A stretch of DNA of 5,959 bases from a bacterium UBP18_UBA7526 (GCA_002478245.1 DLMW01000012.1:2398-8356); one strand, 5' to 3'. Counted from the stretch's first letter, positions 1 through 5,477 are shown. The notes: generated by a model from the letters alone, not told the origin. Program-made: numbers and translations.

Positions 1-492
1 TAGGGGAAGGATCCCTGTCCTTAATAATTTAGTAAACCTCTCTTGTTGTGAGATAGCCTCCTTTAGAGCAAGGTTTACTTGCAGAGGGCTTCTGGAGAAT
101 ATCCTTCCTGTATGGTAGAGAGAGTGGCGCGCATCCTTCTTTCTGGCGTTGAAGTTGGTATCCAGAACAGGGGGTAGATCCCGGAAACAATTCCTCACCA
201 CATCAGGGAAGGCCAGAAATTTGGGGCACATATAAGCATCCCTCTCCAGACTAACAATCCTAGGGAGGAAGAGATAGTCTACCCTATCCTTCAATTCCCA
301 GACATGACCCAGGGCTACCTTGGTAGGAAGGCAGGCATCGGATACCGCTCTTTTCTTCCCCTCCTCCAAAATTCTCTTATTCGTGGGAGAGGAGAGGACT
401 ACCTCTGCCCCTAAAGAGTTGAAGAAGGTCTTCCAGAGAGGATAGAAGCGATAGTATAGAAGGGCCCTGATGATCCCTACTTTAGTGGCCAT
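1..492 (-). CDS. DUF2229 acyl-CoA dehydratase activase-related protein (partial, C-terminus outside window)
   Basis: The frame is open from an ATG at 492 to the window edge, giving 164 residues with the C-terminus missing. GGAGG lies 5 nt before the ATG. The N-terminus (GIIRALLYYRFYPLWKTFF, then PTNKRIL, SDACLPTKVALGHV, DYLFLPR and YMCPKFL) matches what I know of DUF2229 (PF09989/COG3580), the module that follows the ATPase part in large CoA-dehydratase activase proteins. Cys54 and Cys89 sit in the typical positions and may be metal or cluster ligands (inference). It is the last visible gene of a three-gene set, 59 nt after the ATPase gene, and so is probably co-transcribed with it. Biochemical role: unknown; likely partner of the ATPase and the D-like protein in ATP-dependent electron transfer. 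The family call is solid, the function is not. Confidence 0.88.
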   Translation of the reverse strand, partial: MATKVGIIRALLYYRFYPLWKTFFNSLGAEVVLSSPTNKRILEEGKKRAVSDACLPTKVALGHVWELKDRVDYLFLPRIVSLERDAYMCPKFLAFPDVVRNCFRDLPPVLDTNFNARKKDARHSLYHTGRIFSRSPLQVNLALKEAISQQERFTKLLRTGILPL

Positions 493-529
493 AGTAGCCT
501 CCGAAAAAGGTTATCAGGATTACTTTTAA

Positions 530-543
530 TTTTGCATTTTGCA
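530..543. repeat. Two tandem TTTTGCA words
   Basis: Exact 7-bp unit repeated twice (530-536, 537-543) in the 59-nt spacer between the ATPase and DUF2229 genes. It is short, so chance is possible, but the other spacers also carry iterated words. Confidence 0.5.
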
Positions 544-551
544 TTGAATAT

Positions 552-1514
552 TTACTTCTCCAGGACTTCCCACTTCCCGCACCGATCTCCCCATCTCGAT
601 ATCACCTCTCTATTCATCAAGACCTCAATCACCTCGCATAGATTGGGGCAAGCCTTGCATTCAAAGGAACGGGTCTTATAGTCTACCTCACTCACCTCAA
701 AGCCCTTGAACCTTGTTTTTTTTATCTGAACTGTCGTCTCCTGGGCAAGTATGGCAGCACCGATGGCACCCATGACATGATAATACTGGGGGACGATGAC
801 CTCATACCCCAATTCCTCTTCAAAGGCAGCCTTCATCCCCTTATTCGCTGCCACCCCTCCCTGGAAGACAACTGGGGGAAGGATCTCCTTACCCTTCCCC
901 ACATTGTTCAGGTAGTTTCTTACCAGAGCCTGACACAGGCCAGCCACGATATTCTCTGTGGTATGGCCGGTCTGCTGCTTATGGATCATATCTGATTCAG
1001 CGAATACCGTACATCTTCCCGCGATCCGGGTAGGGATTTCTGACCGGAGGGCCAGATCCCCGAACTCTTCTATAGGGACTCCCAACCTCTGGGCTTGATG
1101 GTCTAAGAAGGAGCCGGTTCCCGCAGCGCAGATGGTATTCATGGCAAAGTCCACTACCACCCCATCCCGGACAATGATGATCTTCGAGTCCTGCCCCCCG
1201 ATCTCAAAGATGGTCTTTACCTCTGGGATGAGATAAGAGGCAGCCACAGCATGGGCGATGATCTCACTCTTCACCGTATCCGCCCCCACCAGTATCCCAG
1301 TGAGATGTCGGGCGCTTCCGGTAGAGCCCACTCCCTTTATCTTTAGTCTCTCTGGGGTCAACTTCTTTTCTATCTCGCGCAGGCCCCTCTGCACCGCTTC
1401 AATCGGCCTTCCTCCAGTCAAGAGATACTCCCAGGCTAAAACCCCTTTCTCTTCATCGATGAGGGCTAGATTGGTACTTATCGATCCCACATCGATCCCT
1501 AAATAGGCATCCAT
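552..1514 (-). CDS. BadF/BadG/BcrA/BcrD-type activase (HgdC-like ATPase) with C-terminal Cys cluster
   Basis: This 320-aa protein is an ASKHA-fold ATPase of the 2-hydroxyacyl-CoA dehydratase activator family. Family members are homodimers that share one [4Fe-4S] cluster and use ATP to push a low-potential electron onto a partner. Visible motifs: phosphate-1 loop GIDVGSISTNLALID (6-20), GGQDSK (106-111), CAAGTGSFLDHQAQRLG (129-145) and GGVAANKGM (219-227). Cys129 and Cys168 (AGRCTVFAESDMIHKQQTG) correspond to the two cluster ligands per subunit known in HgdC. The last 40 residues exceed a minimal activase and add C286-x2-C289-x3-C293 plus C312 in GDRCGKWE, a cysteine set I associate with the junction to DUF2229 in the large fused forms. 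Start: ATG preceded by GGAGGT with about 6 nt spacing. It lies between the D-like gene and the DUF2229 gene, same strand. Its redox partner is probably one of these neighbours (inference). Confidence 0.93.
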   Translation of the reverse strand: MDAYLGIDVGSISTNLALIDEEKGVLAWEYLLTGGRPIEAVQRGLREIEKKLTPERLKIKGVGSTGSARHLTGILVGADTVKSEIIAHAVAASYLIPEVKTIFEIGGQDSKIIIVRDGVVVDFAMNTICAAGTGSFLDHQAQRLGVPIEEFGDLALRSEIPTRIAGRCTVFAESDMIHKQQTGHTTENIVAGLCQALVRNYLNNVGKGKEILPPVVFQGGVAANKGMKAAFEEELGYEVIVPQYYHVMGAIGAAILAQETTVQIKKTRFKGFEVSEVDYKTRSFECKACPNLCEVIEVLMNREVISRWGDRCGKWEVLEK

Positions 1515-1703
1515 TTTTTACCTCCATATTTCTTGTGGATTAGTAAGGATTAGAACGGAATAGAAAGGAAATTAGTTGGGGGGATTCGTTCTTCGTCATG
1601 CGTTGAAGGGCTGTGGGGCTCGTTTCGTCTTACGTCTTTTGGTTGCGTGTTTTTACGAATAACGTTTGATGATAGCCGTGACGAGTTGCGCAGCCGCAAC
1701 CAA
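1515..1703. other. Spacer with hairpin and ACGAA/ACGTAA-like words
   Basis: This 189-nt noncoding stretch separates the D-like gene from the ATPase gene. Just after the D-like stop, GTTGCG (1685-1690) and CGCAAC (1695-1700) form a perfect 6-bp hairpin with a 4-nt loop and no following T run. The middle (about 1583-1670) is rich in TTCGT/ACGAA and ACGTC/ACGAATAACG words. The left end holds the ATPase gene's GGAGG site (1521-1525). No open reading frame or clear promoter is seen. Confidence 0.5.
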
Positions 1704-2813
1704 TTACCGAAATCCCTGCTCTTTCGTCGCCCTTCTTCTGCGGAGAAGATCGACGAAGGCCTCTAATCTGGTCATAAGATGGGTCGGGGAGGAGTGTTCC
1801 TCAAGTTCTACAGTGAATATGGGTAAACAATAGTCCTTGCTCACCCGGGTCAAGACCCCACCAGCCACAAACTCCGGCATACAGGTGAAGGGCATAAGAT
1901 GGATGAAGCCATCGTATTCCTCCTTGGCATATAGAATGGCATATCCCACAGTGGCATTACACTCTGCGCCCACATGATACTTAAGATAGGGCCGCGCCGC
2001 CTGAATGGCTCTTCTCTTACTCCTTCTCATGAACCTATCCAGTCCCAGATGATGAAGGATATGGGTGGAGAACCAGATGGTTCTATCCACCTCACAGCCC
2101 AGTTCCCCCAATTTCTTCTCAATATCTAGGTTAGCAAAGGAGTCTAATACTACAAAGATCTCTCCCGCAATGGCTACCTTCAATGGCCTTCTACTTAGAT
2201 CCTGAGGGATTTTCTTTAAATTCCTTATCGCCTCATCCAATGCTTTCCTTAAATCGTATAGATTCTCTGCTCCCTCAATAGCCCTCATCCCATGATAGAA
2301 GACCTTTGTGGTATCCCCTTTATTTATCTCGTAGGGTCGGATCTTTAGAGAAAGCCTCTCAATCTCTTCTGTGGCGAGCATCTTCTTCCAGCCGAAGTGG
2401 AAGGCAAGTAAGGCATCCACGAAGGTCAATTTATCCCGATACTCCCTTACCCCCTTTATCATCCCCAACTGGAAGGTGCTCTTTATAGCCTGGGGGCTAT
2501 CCAGAGTGGCCCAGTTGAATTTATATCCTAAGTTCTTTAATATGATCTGGAGGGGCAGCCCGTATAGTCCCAAACGGCAGGGGCCTCTGTCGCTTACCAA
2601 GATGATGGTATCCGCCCCCCTCTCCAGGGCCTCGATAAGATTGCCGAGTATTAACTTGAAGGGCAGGCAGACAAACTCTGGGGCATACCTCACTCCTAAG
2701 TTCAAGGCTCTCTTGGAGTTTGTGGGAGGGACTACGGCCTCCATGCCCAGGGCCCTAGCCATCCCCTTTATGAAGATATCCATCCTTCCCACATGGGGAA
2801 AGGTCACTTTCAC
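1704..2813 (-). CDS. 2-hydroxyacyl-CoA dehydratase D-component-like protein (COG3581 type)
   Basis: The protein has 369 aa from a GTG at 2813. A TTG 24 nt upstream is in frame, but the GTG has GAGG 5 nt before it and gives the family-like beginning (V/M)KVTFPHVGRMD. Residues below are numbered from this GTG. The N-terminal part has YAPEFVCLPFKLILGN (Cys49) and SDRGPCRLGLYG (Cys79). The C-terminal part has GAECNATVGYA (Cys285), MPFTCMPEFVAGG (Cys311) and a closing THLMTRLEAFVDLLRRR, typical of the HGD-D-related module (COG3581) that ends the large activase-related proteins. The four cysteines are candidate Fe-S ligands. There is no separate HgdA/HgdB-like pair in view, so a real dehydratase role is not shown. 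It is the first gene of the three-gene set and lies 189 nt before the ATPase gene. A reductase, or an accessory protein of an unseen enzyme, are both possible. Confidence 0.85.
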   Translation of the reverse strand: MKVTFPHVGRMDIFIKGMARALGMEAVVPPTNSKRALNLGVRYAPEFVCLPFKLILGNLIEALERGADTIILVSDRGPCRLGLYGLPLQIILKNLGYKFNWATLDSPQAIKSTFQLGMIKGVREYRDKLTFVDALLAFHFGWKKMLATEEIERLSLKIRPYEINKGDTTKVFYHGMRAIEGAENLYDLRKALDEAIRNLKKIPQDLSRRPLKVAIAGEIFVVLDSFANLDIEKKLGELGCEVDRTIWFSTHILHHLGLDRFMRRSKRRAIQAARPYLKYHVGAECNATVGYAILYAKEEYDGFIHLMPFTCMPEFVAGGVLTRVSKDYCLPIFTVELEEHSSPTHLMTRLEAFVDLLRRRRATKEQGFR

Positions 2814-2818
2814 TTCTT

Positions 2819-2823
2819 CCTCA
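2819..2823 (-). promoter_or_regulatory. Ribosome binding site deciding the GTG start of the D-like gene
   Basis: On the minus strand, TGAGG is followed by AAGAA and then GTG at 2813-2811. This gives a 5-nt spacing and supports the GTG over the upstream in-frame TTG at 2837, which has no comparable purine-rich stretch. Confidence 0.65.
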
Positions 2824-2837
2824 CTTGAGTTTCGCAA

Positions 2838-2990
2838 GAGTAAACAGTATTACTCAAGGTTAACCGTTTACCCGCTTCGCTGTTTACCCCCTTAGAAATC
2901 CATTTTAATAGGGTTTTGTCTTCAAGGAATATTTCTTTAAGGGAGATATCTGTTGAATTTTCTAACAGGGTTTACCGTTTACCGTAAACC
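2838..2990. repeat. Iterated GTTTACC/GTAAAC words in the spacer before the D-like gene
   Basis: Two GTTTACC and one GTAAACC stand in exact tandem at 2970-2990. Further GTTTACC copies are at 2866-2872 and 2882-2888, and GTAAAC is at 2840-2845. The tandem block can form a 7-bp hairpin (2969-2975 with 2984-2990), or the tighter palindrome GTTTAC-C-GTAAAC (2977-2989). A separate 6-bp hairpin, GAGTAA/TTACTC, lies at 2838-2855, just upstream of the ribosome site. I see no clear promoter in this 189-nt spacer. Operator, weak terminator or repeat family are all open. Confidence 0.7.
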
Positions 2991-3002
2991 AATTATTACC
3001 AA

Positions 3003-3824
3003 TCACCCAATTCTGAGGACCTCTCTTATTGGTCCGAATTCAAACTCTTCAAGTAGTTTGTGAAGTTTATAAGAAGTGCTTTTTATCTTTGTGTAATGGA
3101 CGAAGTTCCTCCAGAAGGGAAGCCTCACCTTGGGATGCTCCAGATCAAACTCCCAGGGATGAAAGCAGAATAGGGCGGGCACTTTTTCTTTATTCAGGTT
3201 TCTGATGGTTCTTTTTATATCCCACCAGATCCCAAACCGTAGTCCCCAGCCAGTGGCGATGGGCATATTGCCCATAAAGGTCCTCATAATGGTAGGGGGA
3301 AATTCCAGTATCTCTCCCTTCTTCGTCTTAACCTTATGAGGATATCTAGCGACCGTTGGTTCACCGATGAGTTTTACCTTCAGGATGCTGGAGTCGTACC
3401 TGAGACCTTCCTCTTTTAAGATATCCAATGCCCAGTAGGTATCCTTCCTTATCGACCACTCTGGCGCGCGATAACCAATGATTTTACTCCTGCTTATTCC
3501 CTCAATTATTTTTATCGATTTTCTCAAATCCCTTCTAAACCCCTCTCTTGTCTGTCTATAAACCTGAATATGGCCATATCCATGGGTGGCGATCTCATGG
3601 CCATCCCTCTTTATTGATTTTACAACTTGAGGATTCCTCTGGGCCACATATCCCAGGATAAAGAAGGTGGCCTTTACTTTCTTTTTCTTTAGGATATCTA
3701 ATAGTTTCTCTAAGCCGATTGAGACCCGGTCCTCATATTCGTCCCATTGGGAAGGGGGGAAGATGTCTTCCAATTCACAGATATGATACCAATCCTCAAC
3801 ATCGACTGTCAGAGCATTGAGCAC
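3003..3824 (-). CDS. Polysaccharide deacetylase, XrtA-system/DUF3473 type
   Basis: This 273-aa protein starts with GTG and has a NodB-homology fold with the motifs of the subfamily found with exosortase A (XrtA) loci. It opens with NALTVDVEDWYH (3-14; acidic D8, E10, D11), then KATFFILGYVA (51-61), the metal-binding H81-x3-H85 in HEIATHGYGH, GYRAPEWSI (117-125, Arg119), YDSS (143-146) and FHPWEFD (221-227, His222). The family removes N-acetyl groups from polysaccharides using a divalent metal; substrate here is unknown. I see no signal peptide or membrane segment, as is usual in this subfamily. The start lies 1 nt after the stop of the ATP-grasp gene, and its AGGAG site is inside that gene's last codons, so translation is very likely coupled. 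No exosortase or PEP-CTERM protein is in the window. Confidence 0.92.
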   Translation of the reverse strand: MLNALTVDVEDWYHICELEDIFPPSQWDEYEDRVSIGLEKLLDILKKKKVKATFFILGYVAQRNPQVVKSIKRDGHEIATHGYGHIQVYRQTREGFRRDLRKSIKIIEGISRSKIIGYRAPEWSIRKDTYWALDILKEEGLRYDSSILKVKLIGEPTVARYPHKVKTKKGEILEFPPTIMRTFMGNMPIATGWGLRFGIWWDIKRTIRNLNKEKVPALFCFHPWEFDLEHPKVRLPFWRNFVHYTKIKSTSYKLHKLLEEFEFGPIREVLRIG

Positions 3825-3825
3825 T

Positions 3826-4986
3826 TTATCTCCTGAAGAGTAGCCTTCTCATCTCTCTCTGGGAGAGGAGGCTAAAGATAGAGAGTGCGCGGCCTAAGGT
3901 GGGGCCAGGGTCTCTTAGGGATAATATATCATAGTTTGTCCTGAAGTTAAAGAAGCCGGGCGAGATCTTGAGCCTCCTTAGATTAGAGAAGAAGGCGAGA
4001 AGATCTCCTGGAAGCATCCATCTACATCTTACCCCAATCTTATAATCGAGGACCGGCTCGATATCCCCTTCCTTTGCCATCCTATAGATGAGGTAGGGGA
4101 AGTCCACTCCGGATAGAATAGCAAGCTGTAAGGAGCCCCAGAACCGGGGATTGACTTCCAAAAGCTTCGGCTCCCCATCCCTAGGGTCGACTTTAAACTC
4201 CACCATCGCCACCCCTACCCAATCCAGAGCCTTCAGTAATCTTAGTCCCAATTCCTGTACCTTTTCATTCTTTACGCTCTCTCTTAAAGTACTCGGGCCG
4301 CCAGTGACTGGATACTCCCTCAACCTCTTGTGGACAAAGACCGCACGAAGCTGCGAATCTTTATTAAAGAGCGCACTCACTCCAAAGGCCTCCCCCTCCT
4401 GGGGGATGGACTCCTGAATTAAGGGGAAGGGATAGATCTTGTGGACCTCTTTATATTTTGAGATTAATTCTTCCTCGTTTCTTGCCCGTTTAATCCCATA
4501 GGAGCCGAAGCTCACCTGGGGCTTGATTACTACCGGATACCCAATCTCTTTAGAAACCTCTCCTATTTCATCAATGTGTTTAATAGCCCGAGTCTTGGGA
4601 TAGGGGATGCCTAATTCCTGGGCCTTTTTGATGATATTCTTCTTATTCCGGGCAAACTCAATCTTTTCGTAATCGGGGATTAAGAGATGGGTGAGTTTTG
4701 AGAATCTCTCTCTATTCTTGGCGATGAGAAGTAGGGTCTCTTCTTCCATAGGAAAGAGGATATCGTAGGATGTCTCTTTCAACTCATCTAACAAATAGTC
4801 GATAAAAGTATCCGGTCTTGTTTTGGGAGAAGGATAGACTACTCTCTTAGTAGCATATTTTGAGAAGAGGCTAGTAGCAAGTCTGGTATTCTCACCTATG
4901 GTAACCTCAATCCCCTTCTCTCCCAAGGAACGGACTACGGCCAGGGTTTTCCTCCATTGGCCATCAGTAACGAATGCTCTTCCCAT
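3826..4986 (-). CDS. ATP-grasp ligase (carboxylate-amine ligase-like)
   Basis: The protein has 386 aa from an ATG at 4986. The frame stays open to a GTG at 5016, but only the 4986 ATG has a good purine-rich site (GAAGGGAG) and begins like relatives (MGRAFVTDG..RKTLAVVRSLG). Residues 1-110 look like the Rossmann-like pre-ATP-grasp domain. The ATP-grasp domain follows: Lys155 in PVVIKPQ, the glycine loop GSYGIK (161-166), QESIP (191-195), MVEFKVD (261-267) and the Mg-binding KLLEVNPRFWGS (274-285, Glu277 and Asn279). Such enzymes join a carboxylate, activated as acyl-phosphate, to an amine or other nucleophile. Its coupling to a polysaccharide deacetylase suggests it decorates a sugar or surface polymer, perhaps by adding an amino acid (inference). 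The substrate cannot be read from sequence. Confidence 0.9.
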   Translation of the reverse strand: MGRAFVTDGQWRKTLAVVRSLGEKGIEVTIGENTRLATSLFSKYATKRVVYPSPKTRPDTFIDYLLDELKETSYDILFPMEEETLLLIAKNRERFSKLTHLLIPDYEKIEFARNKKNIIKKAQELGIPYPKTRAIKHIDEIGEVSKEIGYPVVIKPQVSFGSYGIKRARNEEELISKYKEVHKIYPFPLIQESIPQEGEAFGVSALFNKDSQLRAVFVHKRLREYPVTGGPSTLRESVKNEKVQELGLRLLKALDWVGVAMVEFKVDPRDGEPKLLEVNPRFWGSLQLAILSGVDFPYLIYRMAKEGDIEPVLDYKIGVRCRWMLPGDLLAFFSNLRRLKISPGFFNFRTNYDILSLRDPGPTLGRALSIFSLLSQREMRRLLFRR

Positions 4987-4988
4987 TT

Positions 4989-4996
4989 CTCCCTTC
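4989..4996 (-). promoter_or_regulatory. Ribosome binding site deciding the ATG start of the ATP-grasp gene
   Basis: On the minus strand GAAGGGAG is followed by AA and ATG. Counted from AAGG, the spacing is 5 nt. The alternatives at 5016 (GTG), 5013 (TTG) and 5004 (ATG) lack such a site and sit beside the terminator-like hairpin. Confidence 0.55.
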
Positions 4997-5020
4997 GTTC
5001 GCATACGAAACAACACGAAT

Positions 5021-5067
5021 GAAAAAACGCGAATTAATGCGAATAAATCATTCGCGAGAATTCGCGT
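5021..5067 (-). terminator. Probable rho-independent terminator of the tRNA operon
   Basis: On the minus strand ACGCGAATT (5067-5059) pairs with AATTCGCGT (5035-5027). Inside, GCGAAT (5055-5050) pairs with ATTCGC (5044-5039), with a 3x3 internal loop and a 5-nt apical loop. The right arm runs directly into six Ts (5027-5022). That is a hairpin plus U-tract, placed after the last tRNA and before the ATP-grasp gene. The stem is only moderately GC-rich, and its words are part of a wider CGCGAAT-like repeat field, so a repeat-derived origin is also possible. Confidence 0.6.
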
Positions 5068-5118
5068 CTTTCTTTATCTGTGAATATTTGTGCTTCTTTA
5101 AATTCGCGACCATTCGCG
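5027..5118. repeat. Iterated CGCGAAT / ATTCGCG words, partly palindromic
   Basis: ATTCGCG occurs at 5050-5056, 5060-5066, 5102-5108 and 5112-5118. The reverse complement CGCGAAT is at 5028-5034, and GCGAAT is at 5039-5044. A weaker outer pair, CACGAAT near 5014 and ATTTGTG near 5088, extends the symmetry. The words fill most of the noncoding spacer between the tRNA region and the ATP-grasp gene. Confidence 0.75.
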
Positions 5119-5159
5119 TTCTGCTGGAGCGCTAGTGGACTGGAACCTACGACCTTCCT

Positions 5160-5167
5160 GCACTTTC
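5160..5167. repeat. Inverted repeat arm GCACTTTC, downstream side of tRNA-Val
   Basis: Exact partner of the arm at 5255-5262, 12 nt beyond the tRNA-Val 3' end. Beyond a C-A mismatch the pairing continues for three more pairs (TCC/GGA). Confidence 0.7.
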
Positions 5168-5179
5168 TTATATGTAACA

Positions 5180-5251
5180 TGGGCGGTAGAGGATTTGAAC
5201 CTCTGACCCCCTCCTTGTAAGGGAGATGCTCTCCCACTGAGCTAACCGCCC
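5180..5251 (-). tRNA. tRNA-Val(TAC)
   Basis: A full cloverleaf of 72 nt: acceptor GGGCGGT/ACCGCCC, D-stem GCTC/GAGC, anticodon arm TCTCC-CTTACAA-GGAGG with anticodon TAC, variable GGGTC, and T-arm AGAGG-TTCAAAT-CCTCT with discriminator A. CCA is not encoded (TGT follows), unlike the two neighbouring tRNAs. It reads GTA and, by wobble, other valine codons. It lies between the two halves of a tRNA-like pseudogene and is flanked by the inverted repeat GCACTTTC/GAAAGTGC. Confidence 0.96.
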
Positions 5252-5254
5252 ATG

Positions 5255-5262
5255 GAAAGTGC
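5255..5262. repeat. Inverted repeat arm GAAAGTGC, upstream side of tRNA-Val
   Basis: Exact 8-bp inverted copy of the arm at 5160-5167. It is 3 nt from the tRNA-Val 5' end. Confidence 0.7.
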
Positions 5263-5299
5263 GGGACTGTTCTCCCTCTGAACTAAGCGCCCTGGTGTC

Positions 5300-5377
5300 G
5301 CCAACCGGGTTTACGTTGAGTTCAGGGCTACCATGAACCCCACGTGGTTCATGGTGAACCAGTGCCGTCAGGTTGCC
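5300..5377. other. Structured spacer between tRNA-Glu and the tRNA-like 5' half
   Basis: A perfect 10-bp stem, ACCATGAACC (5330-5339) with GGTTCATGGT (5346-5355), encloses a 6-nt loop. GTTC (5320-5323) with GAAC (5356-5359) and CAACC (5302-5306) with GGTTG (5371-5375) could extend it. A competing hairpin, GGTTCA/TGAACC (5346-5360), shares one arm. If transcribed with the tRNAs this RNA would be strongly folded. I see no tRNA or known RNA family in it. Confidence 0.6.
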
Positions 5378-5400
5378 CCGAAAAGGTGCGCTAAAGGAAA

Positions 5401-5477
5401 TGGTGTCCCCAAGGGGATTTGAACCCCTGCTGCCAGGTTGAAAACCTGGTGTCCTAACCAGGCTAGACGATGGGGAC
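5401..5477 (-). tRNA. tRNA-Glu(TTC)
   Basis: A 77-nt cloverleaf including the encoded CCA: acceptor GTCCCCA/TGGGGAC, D-stem GTCT/GGAC, anticodon arm CCAGG-TTTTCAA-CCTGG with anticodon TTC, variable CAGC, T-arm AGGGG-TTCAAAT-CCCCT and discriminator A. It lies 5 nt downstream of tRNA-Lys and is clearly in the same transcript. Confidence 0.97.

Larger units (their letters stand above)
5127..5292 (-). pseudogene. Degenerate tRNA-like gene split by tRNA-Val(TAC)
   Basis: Two fragments flank the intact tRNA-Val. The 5' fragment (5292-5263) reads as acceptor GGGCGCT, TA, D-arm GTTC/AGAGGGA/GAAC, A and GTCCC. The 3' fragment (5159-5127) contains AGGTC as variable loop, a T-arm GTAGG/TTCCAGT/CCAC and acceptor AGCGCTC. 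The two acceptor strands pair over 7 positions with a single G-T. The halves differ from tRNA-Val by paired changes (C-G to T-A in the D-stem, G-C to C-G in the acceptor), as expected of a tRNA that was once functional. A 12-nt helix with 11 pairs joins the fragments in the anticodon-arm position (5255-5266 with 5156-5167). The T-arm is damaged: one base is missing from its stem and C replaces the purine at loop position 57. The anticodon cannot be assigned. Confidence 0.65.

Noticed and set aside
1685..1700. Rho-independent terminator after the D-like gene
   Set aside because: The 6-bp hairpin is perfect but is not followed by a T run, and the next gene on the same strand belongs functionally with the upstream one.
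2814..2837. Upstream TTG start adding eight residues to the D-like protein
   Set aside because: The added residues would cover the good GAGG site, and relatives begin at the KVTFPH stretch, so the GTG at 2813 is preferred.
777..2895. Plus-strand open frames of 60-174 codons inside the activase and D-like genes
   Set aside because: They lie antisense to well-supported genes, have no recognisable protein motifs and follow the coding frame of the opposite strand.
2840..2990. GTTTACC copies as a CRISPR array
   Set aside because: The units are only 7 bp, spacing is irregular, and no unique spacers of constant length or Cas genes are present.
2814..3002. Riboswitch upstream of the D-like gene
   Set aside because: Only short isolated hairpins are seen, with no recognisable aptamer core and no terminator or sequestering pair for the ribosome site.
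4151..5083. Plus-strand open frames of 88 and 61 codons over the ATP-grasp gene and its upstream spacer
   Set aside because: Antisense to a clear ATP-grasp coding region or running through the repeat and hairpin spacer; no family resemblance.
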